NCBI GenBank assembly: GCA_959599095.1 | Contig: CAUGGC010000036.1 | Location: 1 to 16,395 of the forward strand | DNA: 16,395 nt | DNA from: an uncultured Collinsella sp. | GTDB taxonomy: Bacteria > Actinomycetota > Coriobacteriia > Coriobacteriales > Coriobacteriaceae | Direction of reading: 5' to 3' | In this document: piece by piece, positions 1-6,494 of the stretch | How the letters are laid out: each line of letters opens with the position of its first letter | Position numbering within the stretch: the stretch's first letter is position 1 | Position numbers and translations under genes: made by a program | Notes under the pieces: generated by a model | Seen by the model: the letters and a program-made list of their open reading frames with translations, nothing else | Databases searched by the model: none | Told to the model about the DNA's origin: nothing

Positions 1-57
1 TCAGACGCACATGGGTGTCGGGTACCGCATGCAGCGTCTCTAGCCCACCCCACAAAA

Positions 58-124
58 AGTTGCGGTGGAATACGGAGTAGATAAGGCTTTTGACAGCCAA
101 AACAGTCCGTATTTCACCGCAACT
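58..124 (-). repeat. Long imperfect inverted repeat (19-bp stem), terminator-like on the minus strand
   Basis: Positions 58-76 and 106-124 are inverted repeats of 19 bp with a single G/A difference, which would be a G-U wobble in RNA. The 29-nt loop (77-105) holds a smaller stem, TTTTG (88-92) with CAAAA (98-102). Read on the minus strand the structure ends in a TTTTT tract (54-58), so it could terminate transcription. However, a separate, better-placed terminator (181-216) already follows the last feo-locus gene. No gene is visible in 1-228. It may instead be an intergenic repeat element; only a genome search can tell. Confidence 0.6.
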
Positions 125-180
125 GATTTAACGATACCCAAAAATACTCTTCAGCTCGCCTCGCTCGCACTCAAATGCGC

Positions 181-216
181 AAAGCGCCCCGCGAACGAAT
201 GCCCACGGGGCGCTTT
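181..216 (-). terminator. Intrinsic terminator after the FeoB-associated small protein gene
   Basis: A perfect 11-bp inverted repeat, AAAGCGCCCCG (181-191) and CGGGGCGCTTT (206-216), surrounds a 14-nt loop. It begins 13 bp beyond the stop codon of the 229-429 gene. The GC-rich core is flanked by AAA/TTT on both sides, so it could act on either strand. The T-tract is short, which lowers certainty about efficiency. Confidence 0.65.
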
Positions 217-228
217 GATGTCCGGACC

Positions 229-429
229 TTATTTGATACCGCGGCTCAAATCTTCGGCAATTTTGTCTACGCCCTTAAGTGCGGCGCACGTCTTTTTGTT
301 GGAGCAATGCCCCGTGCAAACGCCACCCTGAGCGCAGTCGGCGCAGGTGCCCTTGCGGTAGATGCGCACGCATACCGCGACAAACGCAATACCGATAACA
401 GCCAGTACAACAATATCGATAGGTGCCAT
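229..429 (-). CDS. FeoB-associated Cys-rich membrane protein
   Basis: This 66-residue protein has one N-terminal membrane segment (about residues 4-24), followed by a basic RIYRKG stretch and a compact cysteine cluster: C29, C32, C38, C42 and C48 (CxxC-x5-CxxxC), then a charged tail. That build and its place just downstream of feoB match the small FeoB-associated Cys-rich membrane protein family found in feo operons of many anaerobes. The family's role is unproven; a metal-binding or Fe(II)-handling accessory to FeoB is the usual inference. A strong GAGGAGG ribosome site precedes the ATG. feoB has its own terminator (543-575), so this gene is probably read from its own promoter or by read-through. 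An AGTTAACCAC motif shared with the feoA leader lies 15 bp upstream of its start. Confidence 0.85.
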   Translation of the reverse strand: MAPIDIVVLAVIGIAFVAVCVRIYRKGTCADCAQGGVCTGHCSNKKTCAALKGVDKIAEDLSRGIK

Positions 430-443
430 AGCAAGCCTCCTCT

Positions 444-453
444 AGTTAACCAC
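444..453. promoter_or_regulatory. AGTTAACCAC motif, copy 1 (candidate metal-regulator site)
   Basis: The 10-mer AGTTAACCAC lies immediately upstream of the ribosome site of the FeoB-associated gene. The same 10-mer occurs twice more in this window, as the two arms of the inverted repeat in the feoA leader (3606-3615 and, inverted, 3644-3653). A given 10-mer is expected about 0.03 times in a window this size on both strands, so three copies confined to one iron locus suggest a shared operator or structural element. Binding is inference. Confidence 0.4.
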
Positions 454-542
454 CGCTTACTTTACCTCATCCTCCACCTACCAATAAGGGACAGGTTTAT
501 ATTGGTCGGTTTTATCTGCGGAAGCGTCACATCTCCCCCACC

Positions 543-575
543 AAAAAGCCCGAGTGTCGCTGGGACACCCGGGCT
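543..575 (-). terminator. Intrinsic terminator of feoB
   Basis: GCCCGAGTGTC (548-558) pairs with GACACCCGGGC (564-574) over 11 bp with one G-U wobble and a 5-nt loop. On the minus strand it is followed by TTTTTGG. It lies about 30 bp after the feoB stop codon. Confidence 0.85.
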
Positions 576-604
576 CGTGGAAAAGGGTTAATCCTTATTC
601 GGAC

Positions 605-2932
605 TTAAGCGGAAACTGCGGCGGAAGCAGTGTTGGTCTCGTCCTCGTCGGTCCATGCATGCTTGGGCATGGGACGGAAGATCTGGAAGAGCATCGCAAC
701 CAGCAGCACGATGGCCACAATCGTCCAGATACCAAACTGTCCAAGAACAAGCAGGTTGTAGAACTGGTTGATGAACAGGCCGATCACCCAAGCGAAGGCG
801 CACTCGTAGCCAATGGCAATCGCAGTCCACTTGCCGGAATCCATCTGGTTGCGGATGGTGCCAATGGCGGCAAAGCACGGAGCGCACAGCAGGTTGAACG
901 CGCCAAAGGCAACGCAAGCGCCCATGGTGGGGAACATGCCGGCAAACGCGGTCCACAGGCTCGGGTCGGTCTCGCCCGCGTCGGCGACGGACAGCAGCGA
1001 TCCGGCGGTGGCGACGACGTTCTCCTTAGCGACAAGGCCAGAGACAGTCAGCGCGGTTGCCTGCCAGGTGCTAAAGCCGAGCGGGGCGAAGATCCAAGCG
1101 ACCAGGTTGCCGAGCATGGCAAGCACGGAGTAGTCCATGAACTCCTCGGGGATGCCGTCCATCGCAGGCAGGAAGCCAAAGGAACCGTTGTAGCTACCAA
1201 AGTTGGACAGGAACCAAACCACGACAGTGGACGCAAAGATGACCGTACCGGCCTTCTTGATAAAGGCCCAGCAGCGCTCCCACACGTGCAGCGCCCAGGA
1301 ACGGATCGCCGGGAAGTGGTAGGCAGGAAGCTCCATGACAAACGGGGTCGGACGGCCGGCGAAGAGCTTGGTCTTCTTGAGCATGAGGCCCGAGGCGATG
1401 ACGGCAAAGACGCCCAGGAAGTAGAAGAGCGGGCTGATCCATGCGGCCGTGGTGGAAGAATCGCCAATGATGGAGCCCATGAGCAGGGCGATGATCGGCA
1501 GCTTGGCGCCGCAGGGGATGAACGTGGTGGTCATGACCGTCATGCGGCGGTCCTTCTCGTTCTCGATGGTCTTGGTGGCCATGACGCCGGGGACGCCGCA
1601 GCCCGAGGACACGAGCATGGGGATGAACGACTTACCGGACAGGCCAAAGCGGCGGAACACGCGGTCCATGATGAAGGCGACGCGGGCCATATAGCCGCAG
1701 TCCTCTAGGAAGGACAGCATGACGAACAGCAGGAACATCTGCGGGACGAAGCCGAAGATAGCGCCCAGGCCGCCGACGATACCGTCGCAGACCAGCGAAT
1801 CGACCAGGCCACCGTCCTCGGTGCCACCCGCCACAAGGGCGTCGTGGACCATGGTGGTAATACCCGGAACATACGGGCCATACTCCGCCGGGTCAACCGA
1901 ATCGGCGGCGTCACCCGCAGCCTCGACAGCCTCATCGTAGGCGTCGCGGCCCTGGCCGAGCACGTACCAACCGTCGGTGCCGAAGAGCTGATCATTGGTG
2001 AAGTCGGTCACCGTGCCGCCCAGAGTGGAGACGGCGATGTAGTACACGCAGAACATGATGACGACAAAGATCGGCAGGCCCAAAATACGGTTGGTAACCA
2101 CGCGGTCGATCTTCTCGGAGGTGCTCATCTTGGCCGGAGCCTTGGTGAGGCACTCGTCAATGATGTGGGCAATCACGCCGTAACGCTCGCCGGTAATGAT
2201 GGACTCGGCGTCGTCGTCGCAGTCCTGCTCGCACTGAGCGACCAGCTGCTCCACGCGAGCGGCCTTCTCCTTGGTGAGGTTGATGAGCTTGCAGGCGTCC
2301 GCGTCGCGCTCGAACAGCTTGACAGCGTAGTAGCGGCGCTTGTTGGCGGGAACGCTCGCCGGCAGGTTGTTCTCGATGTGGTCCAGAACGTCCTCGATGG
2401 AGGAATCGAACTTGTGCTCCGGCACCTGGCCCTTAGAAGCAGCGGACTTCTTGACCTGCTCGAAGAGCTCCTTGATGCCCTTGTTCTTAAGAGCCGAGAT
2501 CATCATGACCGGACAACCGAGCTTCTTGGAGAGCTTGTCCGTGTCGATCTTATCGCCGTTCTTCTCGACCAGGTCGGCCATGTTGAGGGCAACGACCACG
2601 GGCAGACCGGTCTCGATAACCTGAAGCGCCAGGTACAGGTTACGCTCGAGGTTGGTGGCATCGACGACTTGGACGACAACATCGGGCTCGCCGCTCATGA
2701 GGTAATCGCGCGAGCACTGCTCCTCGGGGCTGTAAGGGGAAAGCGAGTAGATGCCAGGGAGGTCCGTGATGGTAACGTTCTTGTCGCTTAGGAGCTTGGC
2801 TTCCTTTTTCTCAACCGTGACGCCGGGCCAGTTGCCAACGTAGCCGTTGGCGCCGGTAATCAGGTTGAAAAGCGTGGTCTTGCCGCAGTTGGGGTTACCC
2901 GCCAGCGCGACATGGATCTGAGAATCCGCCAT
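605..2932 (-). CDS. feoB: Ferrous iron transporter FeoB
   Basis: This 775-residue protein is FeoB, the membrane Fe(II) transporter with an N-terminal GTPase. The G-domain motifs are clear: P-loop GNPNCGKTT at 12-20, DLPG at 57-60, NMAD at 117-120 and SALK at 146-149. A helical spacer follows to about residue 270. The membrane part carries the two gate regions with conserved cysteines (SSGCGVPGVMATKT and TTFIPCGAKLPI), then VAKENVVAT and the late NLLCAPCFAAIGT motif. The length fits the usual 700-800 residues. The start is fixed by AAGAAGGA about 6 bp before ATG. It follows two feoA genes in the same direction. A DtxR/IdeR-like box lies in its 5' gap (3006-3024), pointing to iron-dependent repression. 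No frameshift or missing motif was seen. Confidence 0.97.
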   Translation of the reverse strand: MADSQIHVALAGNPNCGKTTLFNLITGANGYVGNWPGVTVEKKEAKLLSDKNVTITDLPGIYSLSPYSPEEQCSRDYLMSGEPDVVVQVVDATNLERNLYLALQVIETGLPVVVALNMADLVEKNGDKIDTDKLSKKLGCPVMMISALKNKGIKELFEQVKKSAASKGQVPEHKFDSSIEDVLDHIENNLPASVPANKRRYYAVKLFERDADACKLINLTKEKAARVEQLVAQCEQDCDDDAESIITGERYGVIAHIIDECLTKAPAKMSTSEKIDRVVTNRILGLPIFVVIMFCVYYIAVSTLGGTVTDFTNDQLFGTDGWYVLGQGRDAYDEAVEAAGDAADSVDPAEYGPYVPGITTMVHDALVAGGTEDGGLVDSLVCDGIVGGLGAIFGFVPQMFLLFVMLSFLEDCGYMARVAFIMDRVFRRFGLSGKSFIPMLVSSGCGVPGVMATKTIENEKDRRMTVMTTTFIPCGAKLPIIALLMGSIIGDSSTTAAWISPLFYFLGVFAVIASGLMLKKTKLFAGRPTPFVMELPAYHFPAIRSWALHVWERCWAFIKKAGTVIFASTVVVWFLSNFGSYNGSFGFLPAMDGIPEEFMDYSVLAMLGNLVAWIFAPLGFSTWQATALTVSGLVAKENVVATAGSLLSVADAGETDPSLWTAFAGMFPTMGACVAFGAFNLLCAPCFAAIGTIRNQMDSGKWTAIAIGYECAFAWVIGLFINQFYNLLVLGQFGIWTIVAIVLLVAMLFQIFRPMPKHAWTDEDETNTASAAVSA

Positions 2933-3005
2933 TCAATCCTTCTTCCTTGTTTGCCCGCGCTGCTTTCTCCGCGCAGGCTGGATAATGTGCTTCAAAGATG
3001 CTGCA

Positions 3006-3024
3006 TTAAGTTAGAAAAACCTAA
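3006..3024 (-). promoter_or_regulatory. DtxR/IdeR-like iron box upstream of feoB
   Basis: On the minus strand the sequence is TTAGGTTTTTCTAACTTAA. Against the IdeR/DtxR consensus TTAGGTTAGSCTAACCTAA (recalled from the family) it agrees at 15 of 19 positions, and its core is a 7-bp dyad AAGTTAG-6-CTAACTT (3008-3027). It lies in the 123-bp gap between feoA and feoB. An iron-dependent DtxR-family repressor is the likely ligand; no such gene is in the window. Confidence 0.6.
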
Positions 3025-3055
3025 CTTTATCTGCAGAAATATGCGGCGCGAGTCC

Positions 3056-3277
3056 TTACTGAACCTCGACGACGGCGGCCTCCTCCTTGCGGATGGAAAG
3101 CTCGTAGCCGCGCACGTTGATCTCGACCGGATCACCGAGCGGTGCAACCTTCACGACCTTGAACGAAGTGCCCTTGATGAGCCCCAGGTCCATAAGGTGG
3201 CGGCGAAGCGCACCCTCACCGTGAAGCTTGACGATGGTGGAGCTCTCGCCCACCTTAACGTCACCCAACGTCTTCAT
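3056..3277 (-). CDS. feoA: FeoA family protein (second copy, next to feoB)
   Basis: This 73-residue protein has the SH3-like FeoA fold signature: an N-terminal 'TLGDVKVGESSTIVKL' strand, 'RRHLMDLGLIKGTSFKVVKVAPLGDP', and a C-terminal 'ELSIRKEEAAVVEV'. FeoA is a small cytoplasmic partner thought to act on FeoB and its GTPase. A purine-rich AAAGGGGG lies about 8 bp before the ATG. It sits 40 bp after the first feoA paralog and 123 bp before feoB; the gap carries a DtxR-like box, so feoB may also have its own promoter. The two FeoA copies differ widely in sequence, so they are old paralogs and not a recent duplication. Confidence 0.92.
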   Translation of the reverse strand: MKTLGDVKVGESSTIVKLHGEGALRRHLMDLGLIKGTSFKVVKVAPLGDPVEINVRGYELSIRKEEAAVVEVQ

Positions 3278-3317
3278 TTACTTGTCCCCCTTTCAGTACG
3301 TACAGAAATACCGTCGA

Positions 3318-3560
3318 CTAACCGACGGTCATGATGTGCATGGCAACCTTGGAATCGATACCAAAGCGTGCGCCCAGCACCGTGACGATAATATTGGCGC
3401 CACTCGAGCTCACCACGTGGATCTCGCTGCCCTCGACAAAGCCGAGGTCCTTGAGGTGGTGCTTCATATCCTCATTGCCCTTTACACGAGACACGCGCAC
3501 GGTTTCGCCCGCTTTTACCATCGAAAGCGGCATTGCCGGCATCTGCGGTCCGCAAGACAT
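3318..3560 (-). CDS. feoA: FeoA family protein (first copy of the locus)
   Basis: This 80-residue FeoA-domain protein opens with a short Cys- and Met-containing extension (MSCGPQMPAMPLSM) before the domain: 'VKAGETVRVSRVKGNEDMKHHLKDLGFVEGSEIHVV' and the closing 'GARFGIDSKVAMHIMTV'. The LKDLGFVEG segment is the FeoA hallmark. The extension is absent from the second copy and could contact metal or FeoB (inference). AGGAG lies 6 bp before the ATG. It is the first gene of the feoA-feoA-feoB run. Its leader holds a 14-bp inverted repeat (3603-3656) that likely carries the control region. Confidence 0.92.
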   Translation of the reverse strand: MSCGPQMPAMPLSMVKAGETVRVSRVKGNEDMKHHLKDLGFVEGSEIHVVSSSGANIIVTVLGARFGIDSKVAMHIMTVG

Positions 3561-3602
3561 GAGTGGCTCCTAACGTCAGTTCGTCCTTCACATCGACGCA
3601 GC

Positions 3603-3656
3603 AAAAGTTAACCACGCCTATGTTCGCTTTAGTAAACTAACACGTGGTTAACTTTT
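3603..3656. promoter_or_regulatory. 14-bp perfect inverted repeat in the feoA leader, with a nested dyad
   Basis: AAAAGTTAACCACG (3603-3616) is repeated exactly inverted at 3643-3656, 26 nt apart. Between them lies a second dyad, TTAGT-AA-ACTAA (3629-3640), which recalls the TTAG/CTAA ends of DtxR-family boxes. The block starts 43 bp upstream of the first feoA start codon, where the promoter should be. It could be a multi-site metalloregulator operator or a leader hairpin; on the plus strand it also ends in TTTTT. A third copy of the arm core lies at 444-453. Confidence 0.55.
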
Positions 3657-3700
3657 TGGAAAGGGTCCCCATTCAGATTTCGAAAAAGTTTCCCATACGA

Positions 3701-3740
3701 AACAAAAGGGCGCGGCAAAGGACCATCCTTTACCACGCCC
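3701..3740 (-). terminator. Intrinsic terminator of the HPr-like gene
   Basis: A 14-bp stem, 3708-3721 with 3727-3740, has two G-U wobbles and a 5-nt loop. On the minus strand it is followed by TTTTGTTT. It begins 8 bp after the HPr-like stop codon. Confidence 0.9.
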
Positions 3741-3748
3741 TGTCATGC

Positions 3749-3997
3749 TTAAAGCGAGAGATTTCTGATCGACGTGACGCAGGAGGCCTCATCCACGCCC
3801 GAGACGCGGAAGATGATGTCCTCGCCGCACTCGCCGCAGAGTGCCATGAGCCCTATAACGTCGCGGCCATCCGTGTGGCGATCGCCGATACTGACTGACA
3901 CGTCGCTACGATGCTTGGCAATGATGTCATAGAGCAGCGCAACCGGGCGGGCATGTAATCCCAACGGATCTTTAATCGTCTTTGTAAACTCGACCAT
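3749..3997 (-). CDS. HPr-family phosphocarrier protein with Asp at position 46
   Basis: With the start at 3997 the protein is 82 residues, close to the usual 85-88 for HPr of the sugar phosphotransferase system. The active-site motif GLHARP places the phosphorylated histidine at exactly residue 15, as in canonical HPr. That, and the GGGAGGGG ribosome site just before this ATG, argue against the longer GTG start at 4042. The second landmark, normally the regulatory serine 46 in KSIMGLM, reads RDVIGLM here, so residue 46 is Asp. HPr kinase could not act there, and the Asp may mimic the phosphoserine state. It stands alone, not beside ptsI, so it may be a specialised paralog and not the main PtsH. 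A possible -10 TACAAT lies at 4052-4057 on the minus strand. Confidence 0.85.
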   Translation of the reverse strand: MVEFTKTIKDPLGLHARPVALLYDIIAKHRSDVSVSIGDRHTDGRDVIGLMALCGECGEDIIFRVSGVDEASCVTSIRNLSL

Positions 3998-4090
3998 GTC
4001 CCCTCCCGCGGCATCGCACATTCGGCCGGCAAACCCAGCCACGTGGTAGTTATTGTAGCGTTAGATGCTTGTCGAGGACCCCTCCGGATA

Positions 4091-4318
4091 CCCCGTGGTC
4101 AAAAAGTGGCAAATATGAGTACTGTCACCAATTTAGTAGCAGCAAAATCGAGAGCAAATTGCCTACTTTGAGCGATTCGAAGAGGTTGAAAGCCGTCAAA
4201 CGCCCTTTAAGGGGGGTTAGATAGATTGATTTTGAGCCCATTTTCGCTCAGAACAGGCCAAAAAATATGACACCTCTTTTGCAACAGTACTCATATTTGG
4301 CATTTTTGCCCACAGGGT
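4091..4318. repeat. Inverted-repeat-bounded intergenic element (MITE-like), 228 bp
   Basis: The ends are imperfect inverted repeats: 4091-4125 (35 nt) and 4285-4318 (34 nt). They match over their length apart from three substitutions and one 1-nt indel, and the innermost 16 bp, CAAATATGAGTACTGT, are identical. The interior is clearly more AT-rich than the flanking genes, carries no ORF, and contains small dyads (CCCTTTAAGGG near 4203-4213; TGAGC/GCTCA near 4234-4251). No clear target-site duplication is visible. It fills most of the space between the HPr-like gene and the permease terminator. It could be a non-autonomous transposable element or a structured RNA. Confidence 0.55.
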
Positions 4319-4334
4319 CCAAAATCCATGTCCC

Positions 4335-4371
4335 AAAACACAAAAGGAGGGGCCTCGTAAGGCCCCTCCTT
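4335..4371 (-). terminator. Intrinsic terminator of the permease gene
   Basis: A perfect 12-bp stem, AAGGAGGGGCCT (4344-4355) with AGGCCCCTCCTT (4360-4371), has a tetraloop and is followed on the minus strand by TTTGTGTTTT. It lies 48 bp after the permease stop codon. Confidence 0.9.
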
Positions 4372-4418
4372 AGGAAAGGGAATCGATTTATTCCACAGCC
4401 GTAGATTAATCCTAGCCG

Positions 4419-5882
4419 CTACTCCATCATGTCGAGGACGGAGGGGCGAAGCTCGTTCTCAGCAGCCTCGGGATCGGTTTCGCGCAGGCGGTTGATGTAG
4501 CGGTTGTACCACATCACGGCAAGGCCCAGGAAGACAACCACGCCGCCGACGTTGTAGACCAGCGTCAGCCACAGAGGCTGATCGAGCGGAATGGTGCCGC
4601 AGATAAGCACGAAGCAGAAGACCACAAGCAGGAATGCAGCAATGACCAGGCCAAAGGTGCGCGAACCCATGCGGAAGCCACGGGGAGCAGCGTCGAAGTT
4701 CTTGCGCAACATAAAGTAGGCAAGCAAGATCAGCAGCGGCGGGAGCAGAGCGGTGGCAGCCGTCATGTTGGTGACGATCATGAGCAGGTCGTCGAGGTTA
4801 CCGGAGCCCAGGGCCGGGATGATCAGGATGGGGACGACGATGGCGAACTGCAGCCAGGCAGCGCGGGCAGGAATGCCGTGCTCGTTGAGCTCGACGATCT
4901 TGCTACCAAAGACGCCCTTGGGGATCTCGGTGAAGAACACCTTGATGGGAGCGGAGGTCCACATCATGAGGGAGCCCAGCGTGGCGGCGAGAAGGATCAA
5001 GCCGATGGCGCGCGTAGACACTTCCATGGGAATGCCAAAGTGGGCAAAGACAGCGCCGAATACGTCGAAGATACCGGTGGAGATGGCAACGCCGCCCTCG
5101 GGGATGAACAGGTTAACCAGCAGCGAAGCGCCTGCATACAGAAGGCCGATGGTCAGGCCGGCGATAACGACGGTGCGCACGAAGGCCTTGACGCCACCCT
5201 TAAGGTCGTTAAGGAACACGCCGACAGACTCAGCGCCGCCAACGCCCTGGATGATCCAGGCAAGCGTACCGAAGAAGCCCCACGCAGTTGCGAAGTTGCT
5301 CATGTCGGGAGCCATGTTAGCGGGAGTAGGAGCCGTAGCGAACTCAACGCCGCCAAAGGCAGCAGCCAGGGACAGCAGGATGAACACGGCGGTCAGGCCG
5401 AGAGCCGCGGTCGAACCGAAGGAGGAAATGGAGCCGATCCACTTAGCGCCCTTGGTCGAAACCCACGTGGCGATAGCAAAGACGACGATCTCGATAATGG
5501 TGATCCACAGCTGCGAAAGCTCGGCGTTGGCACCAAAGAACACGTAGCTCGCGTAGATGATGACGTTGGGCAGGACGGACGCAAAGAAGAACAGGTTAAC
5601 AAACCAGTAGCTAAATGCCGTCAGGAACGCCCAGCGACCACCCATCGAGGTCTTAACCCATGCGTACACGCCAGACTCGGAGTCGTTGTTGAGGCCGACG
5701 AACTCGGCGGTAACCAGGGTATAGGGGACAAAGTACAAAAGCGTGGCGAAGAAGAACGACGGCGCAGCTGCCAAGCCGATGGCCGCGTTGTTGTTGATGA
5801 TGTTCTTGATACCGAACACGGCGGCGACCGTCATGCCCAGCAGAGCGAACGAACCAATCGTTCCTCGTTTTTCAGAGCTCAT
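4419..5882 (-). CDS. APC-superfamily amino-acid permease
   Basis: This integral membrane protein of about 487 residues has roughly 12 hydrophobic helices. It belongs to the amino acid-polyamine-organocation superfamily, resembling the YjeM / glutamate-GABA antiporter branch: the N-terminal 'GMTVAAVFGIKNI' helix, then 'YTLVTAEFVGLNNDSESGVYAWVKTSMGGRWAF' and 'GVGGAESVGVFLNDLKGG'. The substrate cannot be assigned from sequence. The ATG at 5882 is preferred over the upstream TTG at 5894 because GGGAGG lies just before it. It follows ebgC on the same strand, but a likely terminator (5915-5949) separates them, so it is probably its own unit; no convincing promoter was found. Confidence 0.9.
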   Translation of the reverse strand: MSSEKRGTIGSFALLGMTVAAVFGIKNIINNNAAIGLAAAPSFFFATLLYFVPYTLVTAEFVGLNNDSESGVYAWVKTSMGGRWAFLTAFSYWFVNLFFFASVLPNVIIYASYVFFGANAELSQLWITIIEIVVFAIATWVSTKGAKWIGSISSFGSTAALGLTAVFILLSLAAAFGGVEFATAPTPANMAPDMSNFATAWGFFGTLAWIIQGVGGAESVGVFLNDLKGGVKAFVRTVVIAGLTIGLLYAGASLLVNLFIPEGGVAISTGIFDVFGAVFAHFGIPMEVSTRAIGLILLAATLGSLMMWTSAPIKVFFTEIPKGVFGSKIVELNEHGIPARAAWLQFAIVVPILIIPALGSGNLDDLLMIVTNMTAATALLPPLLILLAYFMLRKNFDAAPRGFRMGSRTFGLVIAAFLLVVFCFVLICGTIPLDQPLWLTLVYNVGGVVVFLGLAVMWYNRYINRLRETDPEAAENELRPSVLDMME

Positions 5883-5914
5883 AAGCCCTCCCAATCATCT
5901 GTTAAATGTCATCT

Positions 5915-5949
5915 AAAACCGTCCGAGCTGCAAGTGCAAACACGGACGG
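5915..5949 (-). terminator. Probable terminator of the ebgA-ebgC operon
   Basis: CCGTCCG (5919-5925) pairs with CGGACGG (5943-5949), with a small TGCA dyad inside the 17-nt loop. On the minus strand TTTT follows (5915-5918). It stands between ebgC and the permease start. Confidence 0.6.
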
Positions 5950-5959
5950 CGCACCTGCT

Positions 5960-6001
5960 AAGGGGAATGGGGAAAAGGGAGTCAACAAAGCCATCCCCCT
6001 T
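5960..6001 (-). repeat. Inverted repeat just downstream of ebgC
   Basis: AAGGGGAATGG (5960-5970) pairs with CCATCCCCCTT (5991-6001) over 11 bp with one G-U wobble and a 20-nt loop. No T-tract follows, so it may protect the ebg mRNA 3' end or be a secondary pause ahead of the 5915-5949 terminator. Confidence 0.4.
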
Positions 6002-6035
6002 AACGGCGCGAAGCAAACGTCCAGGCGGACGAATA

Positions 6036-6491
6036 CTACTTGTTGGGGAAGGAATAACCTTCGACTGTCACGTGCAGTACCACGACGCGGGGATCCGCGG
6101 CATCGGCCACGACACGGTAGGCCTCGTCAATTTCGACGACGGCAACGCCGCCGGCGGGAATCGTCACGGTCTCCCCCGTACCCTCAAAGCGCTCGCGATC
6201 ATCGATATCGCTGTAGGCGCGCGTACAGGTAAGATCGGCCTTGGAAGCCACCTCAACGGTCAGATTGCCGTCGAGCGGGGCGAGCACGGCATGGTAGCGA
6301 CGGTGACCGACCAGATCGGCAGTAGCCGCCTCGTGGGCGTTCACCCACCAATACACCAGCGAGTCGCCGATAGAGTACGCCACATCGTGCTGCAGTTCAG
6401 AAACGCCGTCGAGTGCCTGACCGGTACGCATCCACTTCTTGACGGACTTCATCTGGGCGTCGAAATCGGCACGCGAGTTAAAGATATGCAT
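6036..6491 (-). CDS. ebgC: Beta-galactosidase small subunit EbgC (YhcH/YjgK/YiaL family)
   Basis: This 151-residue protein matches the E. coli EbgC pattern end to end: 'VAYSIGDSLVYWW', 'GHRRYHAVLAPLDG', 'GETVTIPAGGVAVVEIDEAYRV' and the closing 'VTVEGYSFPNK'. The family is a cupin-like barrel; EbgC is the small subunit needed for full EbgA activity, and EbgC length in E. coli is about 149. It starts 3 bp after the ebgA stop codon. Its ribosome site GGAGG lies inside the end of ebgA, so the two are translationally coupled and probably made in equal amounts. It is transcribed from the LacI-controlled ebgA promoter. Confidence 0.93.
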   Translation of the reverse strand: MHIFNSRADFDAQMKSVKKWMRTGQALDGVSELQHDVAYSIGDSLVYWWVNAHEAATADLVGHRRYHAVLAPLDGNLTVEVASKADLTCTRAYSDIDDRERFEGTGETVTIPAGGVAVVEIDEAYRVVADAADPRVVVLHVTVEGYSFPNK

Positions 6492-6494
6492 GAC

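Noticed and set aside
554..1708. 384-codon plus-strand frame opposite feoB (and a 315-codon one at 1844-2791)
   Set aside because: Composition typical of an antisense shadow; FeoB motifs on the other strand are intact.
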